Part shown: piece by piece, positions 1 to 6,561 of the stretch
Layout: every line of letters begins with the position of its first letter
Position numbering within the stretch: position 1 is the first letter of the stretch
NCBI GenBank assembly: GCA_001587675.1
Contig: LNGD01000070.1
Location: forward strand, 1-8,301
DNA from: Candidatus Methanofastidiosum methylothiophilum
Lineage (GTDB): Archaea; Methanobacteriota_B; Thermococci; Methanofastidiosales; Methanofastidiosaceae
Length of the DNA: 8,301 bases
Direction: 5' to 3'
Made by a program: the position numbers and the translations under genes
Notes under the pieces: generated by a model
Told to the model about the DNA's origin: nothing
Databases searched by the model: none
Seen by the model: the letters and a program-made list of their open reading frames with translations, nothing else

Positions 1-1
1 A

Positions 2-1198
2 TCAATTAAGAGTTACTTGAACATGATGAATATCATTAACGCCGCAATTGTCACGGGCGCAGAAGGTATTCACCCCGGTTATGGATTTCTTGCAGAAAAC
101 TCCAGATTTTCTAAGCTTTGTAAAGCCAATGGAATTAAATTCATAGGTCCAAGTGCGGAATCTATTGATTTAATGGGAGACAAAGCAACAGCTAAAGATA
201 CTATGAAGAAAGGTGGTGTACCAGTTACACCAGGTTCAGATGGAATTATAAAAACTTTTGAAGAAGCCGATAAACTCGTAAAGAAAATCGGCTGTCCTGT
301 CATCTGTAAAGCCTCAGCAGGTGGCGGTGGAAAGGGTATGAGACTTGTCAAGTCCGATAAAGAATTAGAATCCGCTTTGAGGTCTTGTCAAGCCGAAGCA
401 CAGGCTGCATTTGGAAATCCAGATGTATATATTGAAAAATTCATTGAACAACCAAGACACGTAGAAATTCAGATTATAGCAGATCAATATGGAAATGCTA
501 TATACTTAGGTGAAAGAGATTGCTCTATTCAGAGAAGACACCAGAAACTTGTTGAAGAAGGGCCTTCACCTGCAATAACACCTGAAATCAGAAAGAAGAT
601 GGGTGAAGCTGCAGTAAAGGCAGCATTAGCTGCAAATTATGAAGGTGCTGGAACAGTTGAATTCTTGTTCAACGATAAGACAAATGAATTCTACTTTATG
701 GAAATGAACACAAGGGTTCAGGTAGAACACTGTGTATCTGAAATGATTACAAACATTGACATTGTAAAAACAGGAATAAGAGTTGCAGCTGGAGAAAAAT
801 TACCATATACCCAAAAAGATGTTCTAATAAGAGGGCATGCAATTGAATGCAGAATAAATGCTGAAGATCCAAAAACTTTCGTTCCTTCACCTGGTGAGAT
901 AGGAAAACTTATCCTTCCAGGAGGGCCATTTGTCAGAGTCGATACAGCATGTTACCAAGGATACCAGATTCCACCATTTTATGACTCCCTTATTGCAAAA
1001 TTAATTGTCTGGGGAGAAGACAGAAACGAGGCAATTGACAGAATGTACAGAGCACTTGATGAATTCATAATTGAAGGTATAAACACAACAATTCCATTCC
1101 ACAAAAAAGTCATGAAAAATCAGATCTTCAGAGGAGGAGTATTCCACACAGACTTCATTGAAAAACACATGGATAAGTCAAATAATGGAGGGGAATAA
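2..1198 (+). CDS. accC: Biotin carboxylase subunit (AccC/PycA type), 5' end missing
   Basis: This enzyme carboxylates the biotin of a carrier protein with bicarbonate and ATP, in the cytoplasm. The frame is open from base 2, and its first residues (IKSYLN) match AccC about 55-60 residues into the family, so the start lies outside the window; the internal ATG at 17 is not the true start. Visible ATP-grasp signs are IHPGYGFLAEN near the left edge, the glycine-rich loop GGGGKGM (bases 320-340), ERDCSIQRRHQKLVEE, EMNTRVQVEHCVSE with the catalytic NxR and metal-binding Glu, and GHAIECRINAEDP. About 398 residues are present. The protein ends just after the usual biotin carboxylase C-terminus with no fused biotinyl domain, so a separate carrier is needed; none is in the window. 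Its stop abuts the mdcC start and its last codons hold the mdcC ribosome site, so the genes are co-transcribed. Acetyl-CoA, propionyl-CoA and pyruvate carboxylase subunits look alike; the neighbours suggest a role with MdcD/MdcE. Confidence 0.95.
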   Translation, partial: SIKSYLNMMNIINAAIVTGAEGIHPGYGFLAENSRFSKLCKANGIKFIGPSAESIDLMGDKATAKDTMKKGGVPVTPGSDGIIKTFEEADKLVKKIGCPVICKASAGGGGKGMRLVKSDKELESALRSCQAEAQAAFGNPDVYIEKFIEQPRHVEIQIIADQYGNAIYLGERDCSIQRRHQKLVEEGPSPAITPEIRKKMGEAAVKAALAANYEGAGTVEFLFNDKTNEFYFMEMNTRVQVEHCVSEMITNIDIVKTGIRVAAGEKLPYTQKDVLIRGHAIECRINAEDPKTFVPSPGEIGKLILPGGPFVRVDTACYQGYQIPPFYDSLIAKLIVWGEDRNEAIDRMYRALDEFIIEGINTTIPFHKKVMKNQIFRGGVFHTDFIEKHMDKSNNGGE

Positions 1199-1522
1199 AT
1201 GGCTTTAACAGAATTAAACTATGAATTCAAGCCCGAAACCCCTAAGACTTTAAAAGACGAATGGTCACACATTGGAGTCGTTTCTAGTGGAGATCTTGAG
1301 GTATTGATTGAAAAAGAAAATGCACTCAAAGGAAAAGTCAAAGTCCATATATTAACAACAGTCGTCGGATTTGATGACGTTTGGGAAACAGTTGTTAAAA
1401 AATTCATTGACAAATCTGGATTATCAGGAGTAAAAGTAAGCATAAATGACAATGCAGCCACACCTGCTGTAGTTATTAGAAGACTTCAACAGGCAGTTGA
1501 GAACGGCGGAGGACTCCAGTAA
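1199..1522 (+). CDS. mdcC: Malonate decarboxylase acyl carrier protein (MdcC/MadE, delta subunit)
   Basis: This 107-residue protein is the acyl carrier of malonate decarboxylase. It uses 2'-(5''-phosphoribosyl)-3'-dephospho-CoA rather than phosphopantetheine. The family signature VSSGDLEVL is at residues 28-36, and Ser30, just before GDLEV, aligns with the serine that carries the prosthetic group in bacterial MdcC. The later stretches TTVVGFDDVWETVV and INDNAATPAVVIRRLQQA are also typical; the family is usually about 100 residues. The ATG follows the accC stop with no gap and has GGAGGGG (1187-1193) 5 bases upstream. Next comes mdcD after a 9-base gap. The citrate lyase carrier CitD is distantly related, but the MdcD/MdcE neighbours and the lack of any citrate lyase subunit favour MdcC. 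Confidence 0.9.
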   Translation: MALTELNYEFKPETPKTLKDEWSHIGVVSSGDLEVLIEKENALKGKVKVHILTTVVGFDDVWETVVKKFIDKSGLSGVKVSINDNAATPAVVIRRLQQAVENGGGLQ

Positions 1523-1531
1523 GGTGATTAT

Positions 1532-2497
1532 ATGAAAATTAATTGGGATGATCTTCAAAGTAAGAGCTTTTATCAAGCAACTGCAAGAGAAAGAGCTTAC
1601 GGTATAGTAGATAAAGATACCTTCAAAGAGTTCCTTGGACCAAGAGATAAAATGACAAGCCCACACTTGCTTATTCTTGGTGAAGCAGTTGAATTTGATG
1701 ATGGAATTACAGTTGGTGTTGGTAAGATAAAAAAACACCCTGTATTTGTCATATCTCAAGAAGGAAAATTCGTCGGTGGTGCGCTTGGTGAAGTAAATGG
1801 AGCTAAGATGGCATACACAATGAAACTTGCCTTGAGAACATATGAAAAGATGAAGGAAAAATACGGAAATGTTCCAGACGACAGAAAACCAATCTGTATA
1901 GTTTCTTTTGACTCTGGTGGAGTTAGACTTCATGAAGCAAACGCAGGACTTCTTATGCACTCTGAATCAATGGAGACAATATGGCAACTTCAAAACAAGG
2001 TACCATATATTGCACTTACCGGAAGTACAATTGGTGCTTACGGTGCCCAAGGATTCGTATGTTTAAGTGCAGATGTTGTCATCGCAAATGACTTTGGAAG
2101 AATTGGACTTACAGGACCTGAAGTTATCCAGCAAGAAGTTGGTAAGGACGAATTTGATGCATCTGACAGAGCTCTTATCTGGAGAACAATGGGAGCTAGA
2201 TCAAAATACATCCTTGGTGACGTCGATTATTTGATAAAAGATACAATCGGAGCATTTAGAGACACTATTGTTAACATAGTTGATGAGCCAATGAGTAAGA
2301 TTTCAAAGACTAGAAAAGTCGGTTCACCACAGCTTGTTGAAGAAAACCTTGAAGTTGTAAAGCTGGCCGCTGAAAAGAAGATAAAAGATTCAAAAGACCT
2401 CTGGAGGATTTACGGTAATGAGAACGTCGATGAGATACCAGAGATGCCACAGGACAAGTTTCTTTCAGTTGTTAAAAGAAGACCAAGGAGGCATTAA
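1532..2497 (+). CDS. mdcD: Malonate decarboxylase beta subunit (MdcD/MadC), carboxyltransferase fold
   Basis: This is one of two crotonase-fold subunits that act on malonyl-ACP. In biotin-independent enzymes MdcD/MdcE release CO2; in the Malonomonas biotin-dependent system the equivalents MadC/MadD pass the carboxyl group to biotin. At 321 residues it is slightly longer than common bacterial MdcD (about 280-300). Recognisable blocks are SGGVRLHEANAG (128-139), a glycine-rich oxyanion-type segment STIGAYGAQGF (165-175), and GPEVIQQEVGKDEFDASDR (195-213) followed by LIWRTMGARSKYILGD. The ATG has AGGTGA 4-9 bases upstream (1522-1527), and the stop is directly followed by the mdcE ATG. The C-terminal 60 or so residues are lysine-rich and I do not recognise them. 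I see no zinc-finger cysteines of the AccD kind, which fits MdcD rather than acetyl-CoA carboxylase beta. Whether it works with biotin cannot be read from the protein. Confidence 0.9.
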   Translation: MKINWDDLQSKSFYQATARERAYGIVDKDTFKEFLGPRDKMTSPHLLILGEAVEFDDGITVGVGKIKKHPVFVISQEGKFVGGALGEVNGAKMAYTMKLALRTYEKMKEKYGNVPDDRKPICIVSFDSGGVRLHEANAGLLMHSESMETIWQLQNKVPYIALTGSTIGAYGAQGFVCLSADVVIANDFGRIGLTGPEVIQQEVGKDEFDASDRALIWRTMGARSKYILGDVDYLIKDTIGAFRDTIVNIVDEPMSKISKTRKVGSPQLVEENLEVVKLAAEKKIKDSKDLWRIYGNENVDEIPEMPQDKFLSVVKRRPRRH

Positions 2498-3373
2498 ATG
2501 ATTAAATCATTAATTGGTAAGACTGATGAGGCAATTCAGTTAATATTTGACAAGGACACCTTTCAGGAGAATGTAATAGGCAACACCCGCCTTGACCCAG
2601 AACTTGCACCACCAGTTATGGTAGGTCAAGCAATGATTGACGGAGAAGTCTGTTCAGTTCTCGCTAACAACTCAAAGAGACCAAATCCAAGATTTAGAGT
2701 AGTCTACAGTGGAATCTTAGGAATGGAAGAAGCCTACAAATTTTCTCAAGCGATATATGCTACAATCGATGCAGATAAGGAAAGACCAAAAGACAAAAAG
2801 AGACCTATAATATTACTCATTGATACGCCAGGTAACAGTCCAGGAAAAATCGAAGAAATTGTCGGAATGACAAAAGGAACAGCTTCCTACCAGTTCGCAA
2901 TCGAAGATGCAAGGCTTGCCGGTCATCCAGTAATTGGAATGATTATAGGCAGAGCAGTTAGCGGTGGATTCTTATGTCACGGATTATTGTCAGACAGAAT
3001 ACTTGCACTTCCAGCTGAATACGGTACAATCGTTCACGTCATGCCAACAACAAGTATTGCAGTTATTACAAAGATTCCTCTAGAGAGACTTAATGAGCTT
3101 GTCAAGACAAACCCAGTATTTGCATCAGGTGCAGAGTACTTCTATGACCTTGGTGGTATTGATGAAATGGTCAAAAAGCCCGAAGACATGAGATCTTCAA
3201 TCATAAAAGCAATTAAAGAAGTCAGAGAACTTAGAAAACAGGGCAAAGAAGACCAACTCGGGATATGGCACAGAGGAGAACTCGGTGCAGAAAGAGGCGG
3301 CAGAAAGAAAAGAATGGAAGCCATCATGAAGATCCAGGAAGAATACGAAAAGCTATTGCCCGAACTTTTATAA
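2498..3373 (+). CDS. mdcE: Malonate decarboxylase gamma subunit (MdcE/MadD)
   Basis: This 291-residue protein is the partner of MdcD and forms the second half of the malonyl-ACP decarboxylase/carboxyltransferase. Family blocks are LLIDTPGNSPGKIEE (106-120), where bacterial MdcE has VDTPGQ and glutamates, IEDARLAGHPVIGMIIGRAVSGGF (from 135), which supplies the backbone amides of the oxyanion hole, and the MdcE-type VHVMPTTSIAVIT (179-191). The region after 225 is basic and helical. The start codon touches the mdcD stop and has a strong AAGGAGG site at 2485-2491. MdcE and AccA share this fold, but the residue pattern and direct linkage to mdcC/mdcD favour MdcE. It is followed by a 44-base A/T-rich gap, the largest inside the operon. 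Confidence 0.9.
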   Translation: MIKSLIGKTDEAIQLIFDKDTFQENVIGNTRLDPELAPPVMVGQAMIDGEVCSVLANNSKRPNPRFRVVYSGILGMEEAYKFSQAIYATIDADKERPKDKKRPIILLIDTPGNSPGKIEEIVGMTKGTASYQFAIEDARLAGHPVIGMIIGRAVSGGFLCHGLLSDRILALPAEYGTIVHVMPTTSIAVITKIPLERLNELVKTNPVFASGAEYFYDLGGIDEMVKKPEDMRSSIIKAIKEVRELRKQGKEDQLGIWHRGELGAERGGRKKRMEAIMKIQEEYEKLLPELL

Positions 3374-3417
3374 TTTATTTTCCTTTATTTTAAAATTTTT
3401 TTATTGAGGAATTAAAA
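3374..3417 (+). promoter_or_regulatory. A/T-rich operon gap with a T7 run, possible partial terminator
   Basis: The gap holds a 10-base palindrome ATTTTAAAAT (3387-3396) running into seven T residues (3396-3402). Archaeal transcription often stops at T-runs without a strong hairpin, so some transcripts may end here, lowering expression of the ligase and cofactor genes relative to mdcC-mdcE. It is a poor fit for a promoter, because a start 25 bases downstream would fall after the ribosome site TGAGGA (3405-3410). Confidence 0.25.
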
Positions 3418-4536
3418 ATGGAAAAAAAAATAAATCCTTATTTTCAAGAATTAAAGGATAGTGTTGAAACTTTTTCTACAGTTCCCTCTTTTAATGAGAT
3501 GAAAAGAAGAACTCTTTCTGATAAGGGTATTAACGGCCCAACTGCTGCCCATGTTATAGAAGAGGTTCATACACCGCTTAATTATGCATATATTACTTTT
3601 ACCACAGGCACAACTGCTTGGCAGAATATCGTTGGTATAACCCCAAATGAAAAAGAGTATAGAAAAAATGTCGGAAAAAACGCATTGAAAATGGCCGGCG
3701 TAAAGGAAGGTCACAAGGCATTATTTTGCTACCCTCCACTTCTAAATGCTATAACTAGAAACGCCTTGGAAGAGCTTGGCGTATCTTGGTCTTTTTTAAC
3801 AAAATCATCAAGAGATTCTTTCCTAATGGATCTCTATTTCAAGGAGCCAACTGTGATTTTTGGCGAATCCTCATTCTTAAAATGTGCATTAAAAGATGCC
3901 ATAAAACTTAACATTGCGGATGACCTGCCCCATGTTGATATCGTAAACTGTATTGGGACACCCTTAGATCTAGAAGCAGTAGATGCTATCAAAGATATAC
4001 TTGGAGCAAGAGTAAACGATATTTATGGCACACAGGAATTTGGCTGGATTACTATGAACGGAAAACCTGTTAGAGAAGATATTGCATTTGTAAGATCTGA
4101 CGTTGGCAATGAGTTTAAAGAAGCTGTTGTCGGTGGTCTTCCCACAGGAGATAGCTTTCCCGTCGTTGAATCTGGGCATGTATTAGACAAAGATGGTAAA
4201 ATCATTACTTATATGAGGCAGAGAACTCAACCTGACTATGAGGTATATGTTCGTGAGACAACACTTTCAGCATATCAAACTATTGAAAGAGCGTGCAGAA
4301 GCATCTTGAGAATTAAATCAAAAGTAGCTAAAGTAGAAAAGGATGTAATTCTTAATTCAGATAAAACAGTTCTTGAATTAAAACCAGCAATAATTCCAAA
4401 AGGCTATGAAGATAACAATGAGCCTATTTTGATTGAAGGCCCAATCAAAACAAAAATGTTTGATTTACTGGTACAAGCTCAGCTTGACTACCAGACTTTA
4501 AGTGTTAAAGACCCATGCTGGGTCAAAGGCAGGTAA
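3418..4536 (+). CDS. AMP-forming acyl ligase, PaaK-like; candidate acetate (or malonate):ACP ligase
   Basis: This 372-residue protein belongs to the adenylate-forming (AMP-binding) superfamily and is closest in appearance to phenylacetate-CoA ligase. The phosphate-binding loop is FTTGTT (61-66) and the ATP/Mg motif is DIYGTQEFGW (201-210), equivalent to YGxxE; VDIVNCIGTPLDLEAVD (173-189) matches the typical strand before it. It is short: PaaK proteins are about 430 residues, and I cannot find the usual RTGD/GR hinge or C-terminal lid. The end instead carries charged segments around KSKVAKVEKDV (301-311). Its place between mdcE and mdcG suggests it acylates the MdcC thiol with acetate, the job done by MadH (deacetyl-ACP:acetate ligase) in Malonomonas rubra. 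The substrate is inference; malonate or acetate onto CoA is also possible. TGAGGA lies 7-13 bases before the ATG. Confidence 0.75.
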   Translation: MEKKINPYFQELKDSVETFSTVPSFNEMKRRTLSDKGINGPTAAHVIEEVHTPLNYAYITFTTGTTAWQNIVGITPNEKEYRKNVGKNALKMAGVKEGHKALFCYPPLLNAITRNALEELGVSWSFLTKSSRDSFLMDLYFKEPTVIFGESSFLKCALKDAIKLNIADDLPHVDIVNCIGTPLDLEAVDAIKDILGARVNDIYGTQEFGWITMNGKPVREDIAFVRSDVGNEFKEAVVGGLPTGDSFPVVESGHVLDKDGKIITYMRQRTQPDYEVYVRETTLSAYQTIERACRSILRIKSKVAKVEKDVILNSDKTVLELKPAIIPKGYEDNNEPILIEGPIKTKMFDLLVQAQLDYQTLSVKDPCWVKGR

Positions 4537-4545
4537 AGATAAAAT

Positions 4546-5193
4546 ATGATTTTCCAGAGACATGACCTTGTTTTTTCTGACTGGAAAAACATTGATACTT
4601 CTCTAATCCATAATGAAAATTTTAAACAGCTCATCATTCAGAATAAATTACCTGGGATTGTTAGACGTGAAGAAATCGAAGCAACAACTGGAGAAAACTA
4701 TTATACTGAAAATGAGAAAGTATTCATAGGATTTGTCCATCCTTACACAGAAAACGGTCAGAGATTAAGATTTGGTTCATTTATCATGGGAAACAAAATA
4801 ACTAAACTTATTTCTCCCTTTGAGGTATCTAACTTTGACTATGAACCTCGGACGCCTTCATTAAAGGCTTTGACTGAAGTAAGGGAAAAATTCAAAATAG
4901 GTGTTTGGGGGTCTGCATCTTTAGAGATAGTAACAGAGCTACCTTATACTCATGATAAATCTGACCTTGACTTAATTGTCAAAAACTATCCACATGATGA
5001 ATTAATTGATCTGTTATCCACTTGTAATGAACTTGAATCTTGGATGGGAATAAAAATTGATGTAGAAATTACTCTTAAAAATGGCTATGGCATAAACCTT
5101 AAAGAGTATGCGACTGAAACTGATACATTGCTAGGCAAAGGGCTTCGGGACGTTATACTAATCAAAAGAAAATGCATTGAGGCATATCTATGA
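4546..5193 (+). CDS. mdcG: Malonate decarboxylase holo-ACP synthase (phosphoribosyl-dephospho-CoA transferase, MdcG)
   Basis: This enzyme transfers 2'-(5''-phosphoribosyl)-3'-dephospho-CoA from its triphosphate precursor to the serine of MdcC, releasing pyrophosphate. At 215 residues it has normal family length. The nucleotidyltransferase core is clear: VWGSASLE (120-127) forms the GS helix start, LPY (132-134) follows, and SDLDLIV (139-145) gives the metal-binding pair Asp140 and Asp142; IDVEI (171-175) would supply the third acidic residue. The N-terminal half has MdcG-like blocks RHDLVFSDW (5-13), PGIVRRE (36-42) and GFVHP (62-66). The gene lies 9 bases after the ligase, has only a weak ribosome site (AGGTAAAGAT, 4531-4540), and overlaps mdcB by four bases (ATGA), so the two products are probably translationally coupled. 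Confidence 0.88.
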   Translation: MIFQRHDLVFSDWKNIDTSLIHNENFKQLIIQNKLPGIVRREEIEATTGENYYTENEKVFIGFVHPYTENGQRLRFGSFIMGNKITKLISPFEVSNFDYEPRTPSLKALTEVREKFKIGVWGSASLEIVTELPYTHDKSDLDLIVKNYPHDELIDLLSTCNELESWMGIKIDVEITLKNGYGINLKEYATETDTLLGKGLRDVILIKRKCIEAYL

Positions 5194-6041
5194 AAAAAGT
5201 TGATATTTTAGGTGAACTTGCAACTAGGAGCATCCTGCTTGAAGTATCCTCTCATCCCAAACCCGGGCTCGTTACTCCTTTTTCTCAAGGAGCCCATAGA
5301 GATATGGATTTTACTCTTTTCATGAAGAGCACAGCAGTATTAAGCCAGGGTTTCAAGGAAGTTTCTCATTTTGGATATAATTATAAAGGCGATTTAGAAA
5401 ATATGTTACCACCTTTGAGAAAACTAGGTCTTGAAGTTGAACACAGAATGTTTGAGGTAACTAACGGTATCAACACCCAAAAAGGCCTTATCTTTCTGTT
5501 TTATCTTATATTGGGTTCTTCAGGCTATTTACTAAGCAAAAGAAAGCTCTCTACAAAAAATATTTCCTCATCTGTAGCAAAGATTACAAAAGGTATAACT
5601 GAAAAAGAACTTGGGACTATCAAGAAAAGTAAAAAAAATCTTTCAAAGGGAGAAAATACTTTCGTAAAATATGGGATAACTGGAATAAGGGGAGAAGTTG
5701 AAAAAGGGCTCCCTACAGTAATGGATATAGGTTTACCTGAATTCAAAAAGGCCTACCAAATTACACAGGATATTAATAAATCCTCCCTTCATGCATTAAT
5801 TGCCATTATGTCAGTTGCCGAAGATACAAACATAATATCCAGAAATGGAATTGACGCATATTATGACGTCCAAAAAAAAGCCTCTGAAATCCTTCAAGTT
5901 GGCGGTATTTTGACCCCAATAGGGCTTTCAAAGATTTTGGACCTCGAAATGGATTTCTTAAAAAGAAATATTAGTCCCGGAGGGGCAGCTGACCTATTGA
6001 GTGCTACTCTATTCTACTATTTCTTAGAAAAAGAAATCTAA
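5190..6041 (+). CDS. mdcB: Triphosphoribosyl-dephospho-CoA synthase (MdcB/CitG family)
   Basis: This enzyme makes 2'-(5''-triphosphoribosyl)-3'-dephospho-CoA from ATP and dephospho-CoA, releasing adenine; MdcG then attaches the product to MdcC. At 283 residues it fits the family. Hallmarks in order are LEVSSHPKPGLV (17-28), GAHRDMDF (34-41), TNGINTQKGLIF (91-102) and YGITGIRGEVEKGLP (from about 161). The start shares ATGA with the mdcG stop and has TTGAGG 8-13 bases upstream (5177-5182). The segment at 113-155 is unusually lysine/serine-rich (SKRKLSTKN, KKSKKNLSKG) compared with the bacterial forms I recall, which may be an archaeal loop. CitG of citrate lyase and MdcB cannot be separated by sequence alone; linkage to mdcG and mdcC decides it. 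Confidence 0.9.
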   Translation: MKKVDILGELATRSILLEVSSHPKPGLVTPFSQGAHRDMDFTLFMKSTAVLSQGFKEVSHFGYNYKGDLENMLPPLRKLGLEVEHRMFEVTNGINTQKGLIFLFYLILGSSGYLLSKRKLSTKNISSSVAKITKGITEKELGTIKKSKKNLSKGENTFVKYGITGIRGEVEKGLPTVMDIGLPEFKKAYQITQDINKSSLHALIAIMSVAEDTNIISRNGIDAYYDVQKKASEILQVGGILTPIGLSKILDLEMDFLKRNISPGGAADLLSATLFYYFLEKEI

Positions 6042-6051
6042 GAGGCTTAAT

Positions 6052-6168
6052 ATGTCAAACGAAAAATTCTTACTTCTTGCAATAATTTTGAGGTTTTCAG
6101 TACCAATAATCCTCGTTTTGGTCATTATATATTATTATAGAAAAAAGAATAAACTGAATAATAATTAA
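6052..6168 (+). CDS. 38-residue single-pass membrane peptide, function unknown
   Basis: The small frame starts at ATG 6052, 10 bases after the mdcB stop, and has GAGG (6042-6045) 6 bases upstream, a better site than mdcG has. The product reads a short polar N-terminus (MSNEK), about 24 hydrophobic residues (FLLLAIILRFSV then PIILVLVIIYYY) and a basic tail RKKNKLNNN. This is the layout of a membrane segment with its C-terminus kept inside. Its position suggests it is the last gene of the malonate operon. Single-span helper subunits such as OadG occur in biotin-dependent decarboxylase pumps, but I see no sequence match and do not assign that role. Its stop overlaps the stop of the convergent gene on the other strand by a few bases. 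Chance A/T-rich coding remains possible. Confidence 0.6.
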   Translation: MSNEKFLLLAIILRFSVPIILVLVIIYYYRKKNKLNNN

Positions 6169-6464
6169 TTCCAGAACTCTTCTATTAACAAAGATGCAAG
6201 CAAACATAAACCTGAATTTTTTATTCCCCAATATTTTTCTATCTGGGGTCTGGCCGTATCTAGATATATTTTCAACTTGTTATTAATCTCATCACACTCA
6301 TCGCTTGTTAGCTGGCAGATACTAACATTTTTTGATAGAAACTCCATTAGCGTATTTGCTTCTATATGGTCTTCTATTTCTTTGATAGATATCTCATATT
6401 CTAATGAATCTATTGCACATATTATCTCATGCAGCAGATTTTTTATCACATCTTTAGTTATCAT
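6165..6464 (-). CDS. Unknown small helical protein, 99 residues
   Basis: I do not recognise this protein. It is acidic and predicted largely helical (DVIKNLLHEIICAID, IKEIEDHIEANTLMEFL), with three cysteines (in IICAID, SICQL and DECDE) and a fourth near the C-terminus (GLCLLA), but no CxxC metal motif, signal peptide or membrane span. I take the ATG at 6464 as the start rather than the TTG three codons upstream (6473). No ribosome site precedes either, and a TTTAAAAAAT box (6491-6500 on the plus strand) about 30 bases ahead would fit a leaderless or nearly leaderless message. The opposite-strand frame here reads as a low-complexity Ser/Ile/Phe product and is less credible. It converges with the 38-residue peptide gene and diverges from the lipoprotein gene. 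Confidence 0.55.
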   Translation of the reverse strand: MITKDVIKNLLHEIICAIDSLEYEISIKEIEDHIEANTLMEFLSKNVSICQLTSDECDEINNKLKIYLDTARPQIEKYWGIKNSGLCLLASLLIEEFWN

Positions 6465-6490
6465 ATTTTTCAAAATAATCTAGACTTTGG

Positions 6491-6542
6491 ATTTTTTAAA
6501 CTTATGTATTTGGATAACGCAATTTAGATATAATTATATATT
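6491..6542. promoter_or_regulatory. Divergent promoter region with palindromic TATA element
   Basis: Between the two divergent starts (6464 minus, 6562 plus) lies ATATAATTATAT at 6528-6539, a perfect 12-base palindrome. Its centre is 28 bases before the GTG at 6562, the usual distance between an archaeal TATA box and the transcript start, so the lipoprotein message would be leaderless or nearly so. A second box, TTTAAAAAAT read on the minus strand (6491-6500), is about 30 bases from the minus-strand ATG. Neither gene has a ribosome site, which agrees with leaderless initiation. Confidence 0.5.
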
Positions 6543-6561
6543 GCCTTACCTATGTCCTATC

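Noticed and set aside
1199..1522. Citrate lyase carrier CitD
   Set aside because: Neighbouring genes are MdcD/MdcE, not citrate lyase alpha/beta subunits, and the VSSGDLEVL block fits MdcC.
1424..1960. 178-residue minus-strand frame
   Set aside because: It lies across the mdcC end and mdcD start, is rich in Cys, Phe, Ser and Tyr, has no family resemblance, and is opposite strongly recognised genes.
6277..6483. 68-residue plus-strand frame with hydrophobic content
   Set aside because: Low-complexity Ser/Ile/Phe product antisense to the better-composed 99-residue frame, with no ribosome site.
6487..6561. TTG start giving a 25-residue N-terminal extension of the lipoprotein
   Set aside because: It begins upstream of the TATA element, lacks a ribosome site, and would hide a well-formed lipoprotein signal that starts at GTG 6562.
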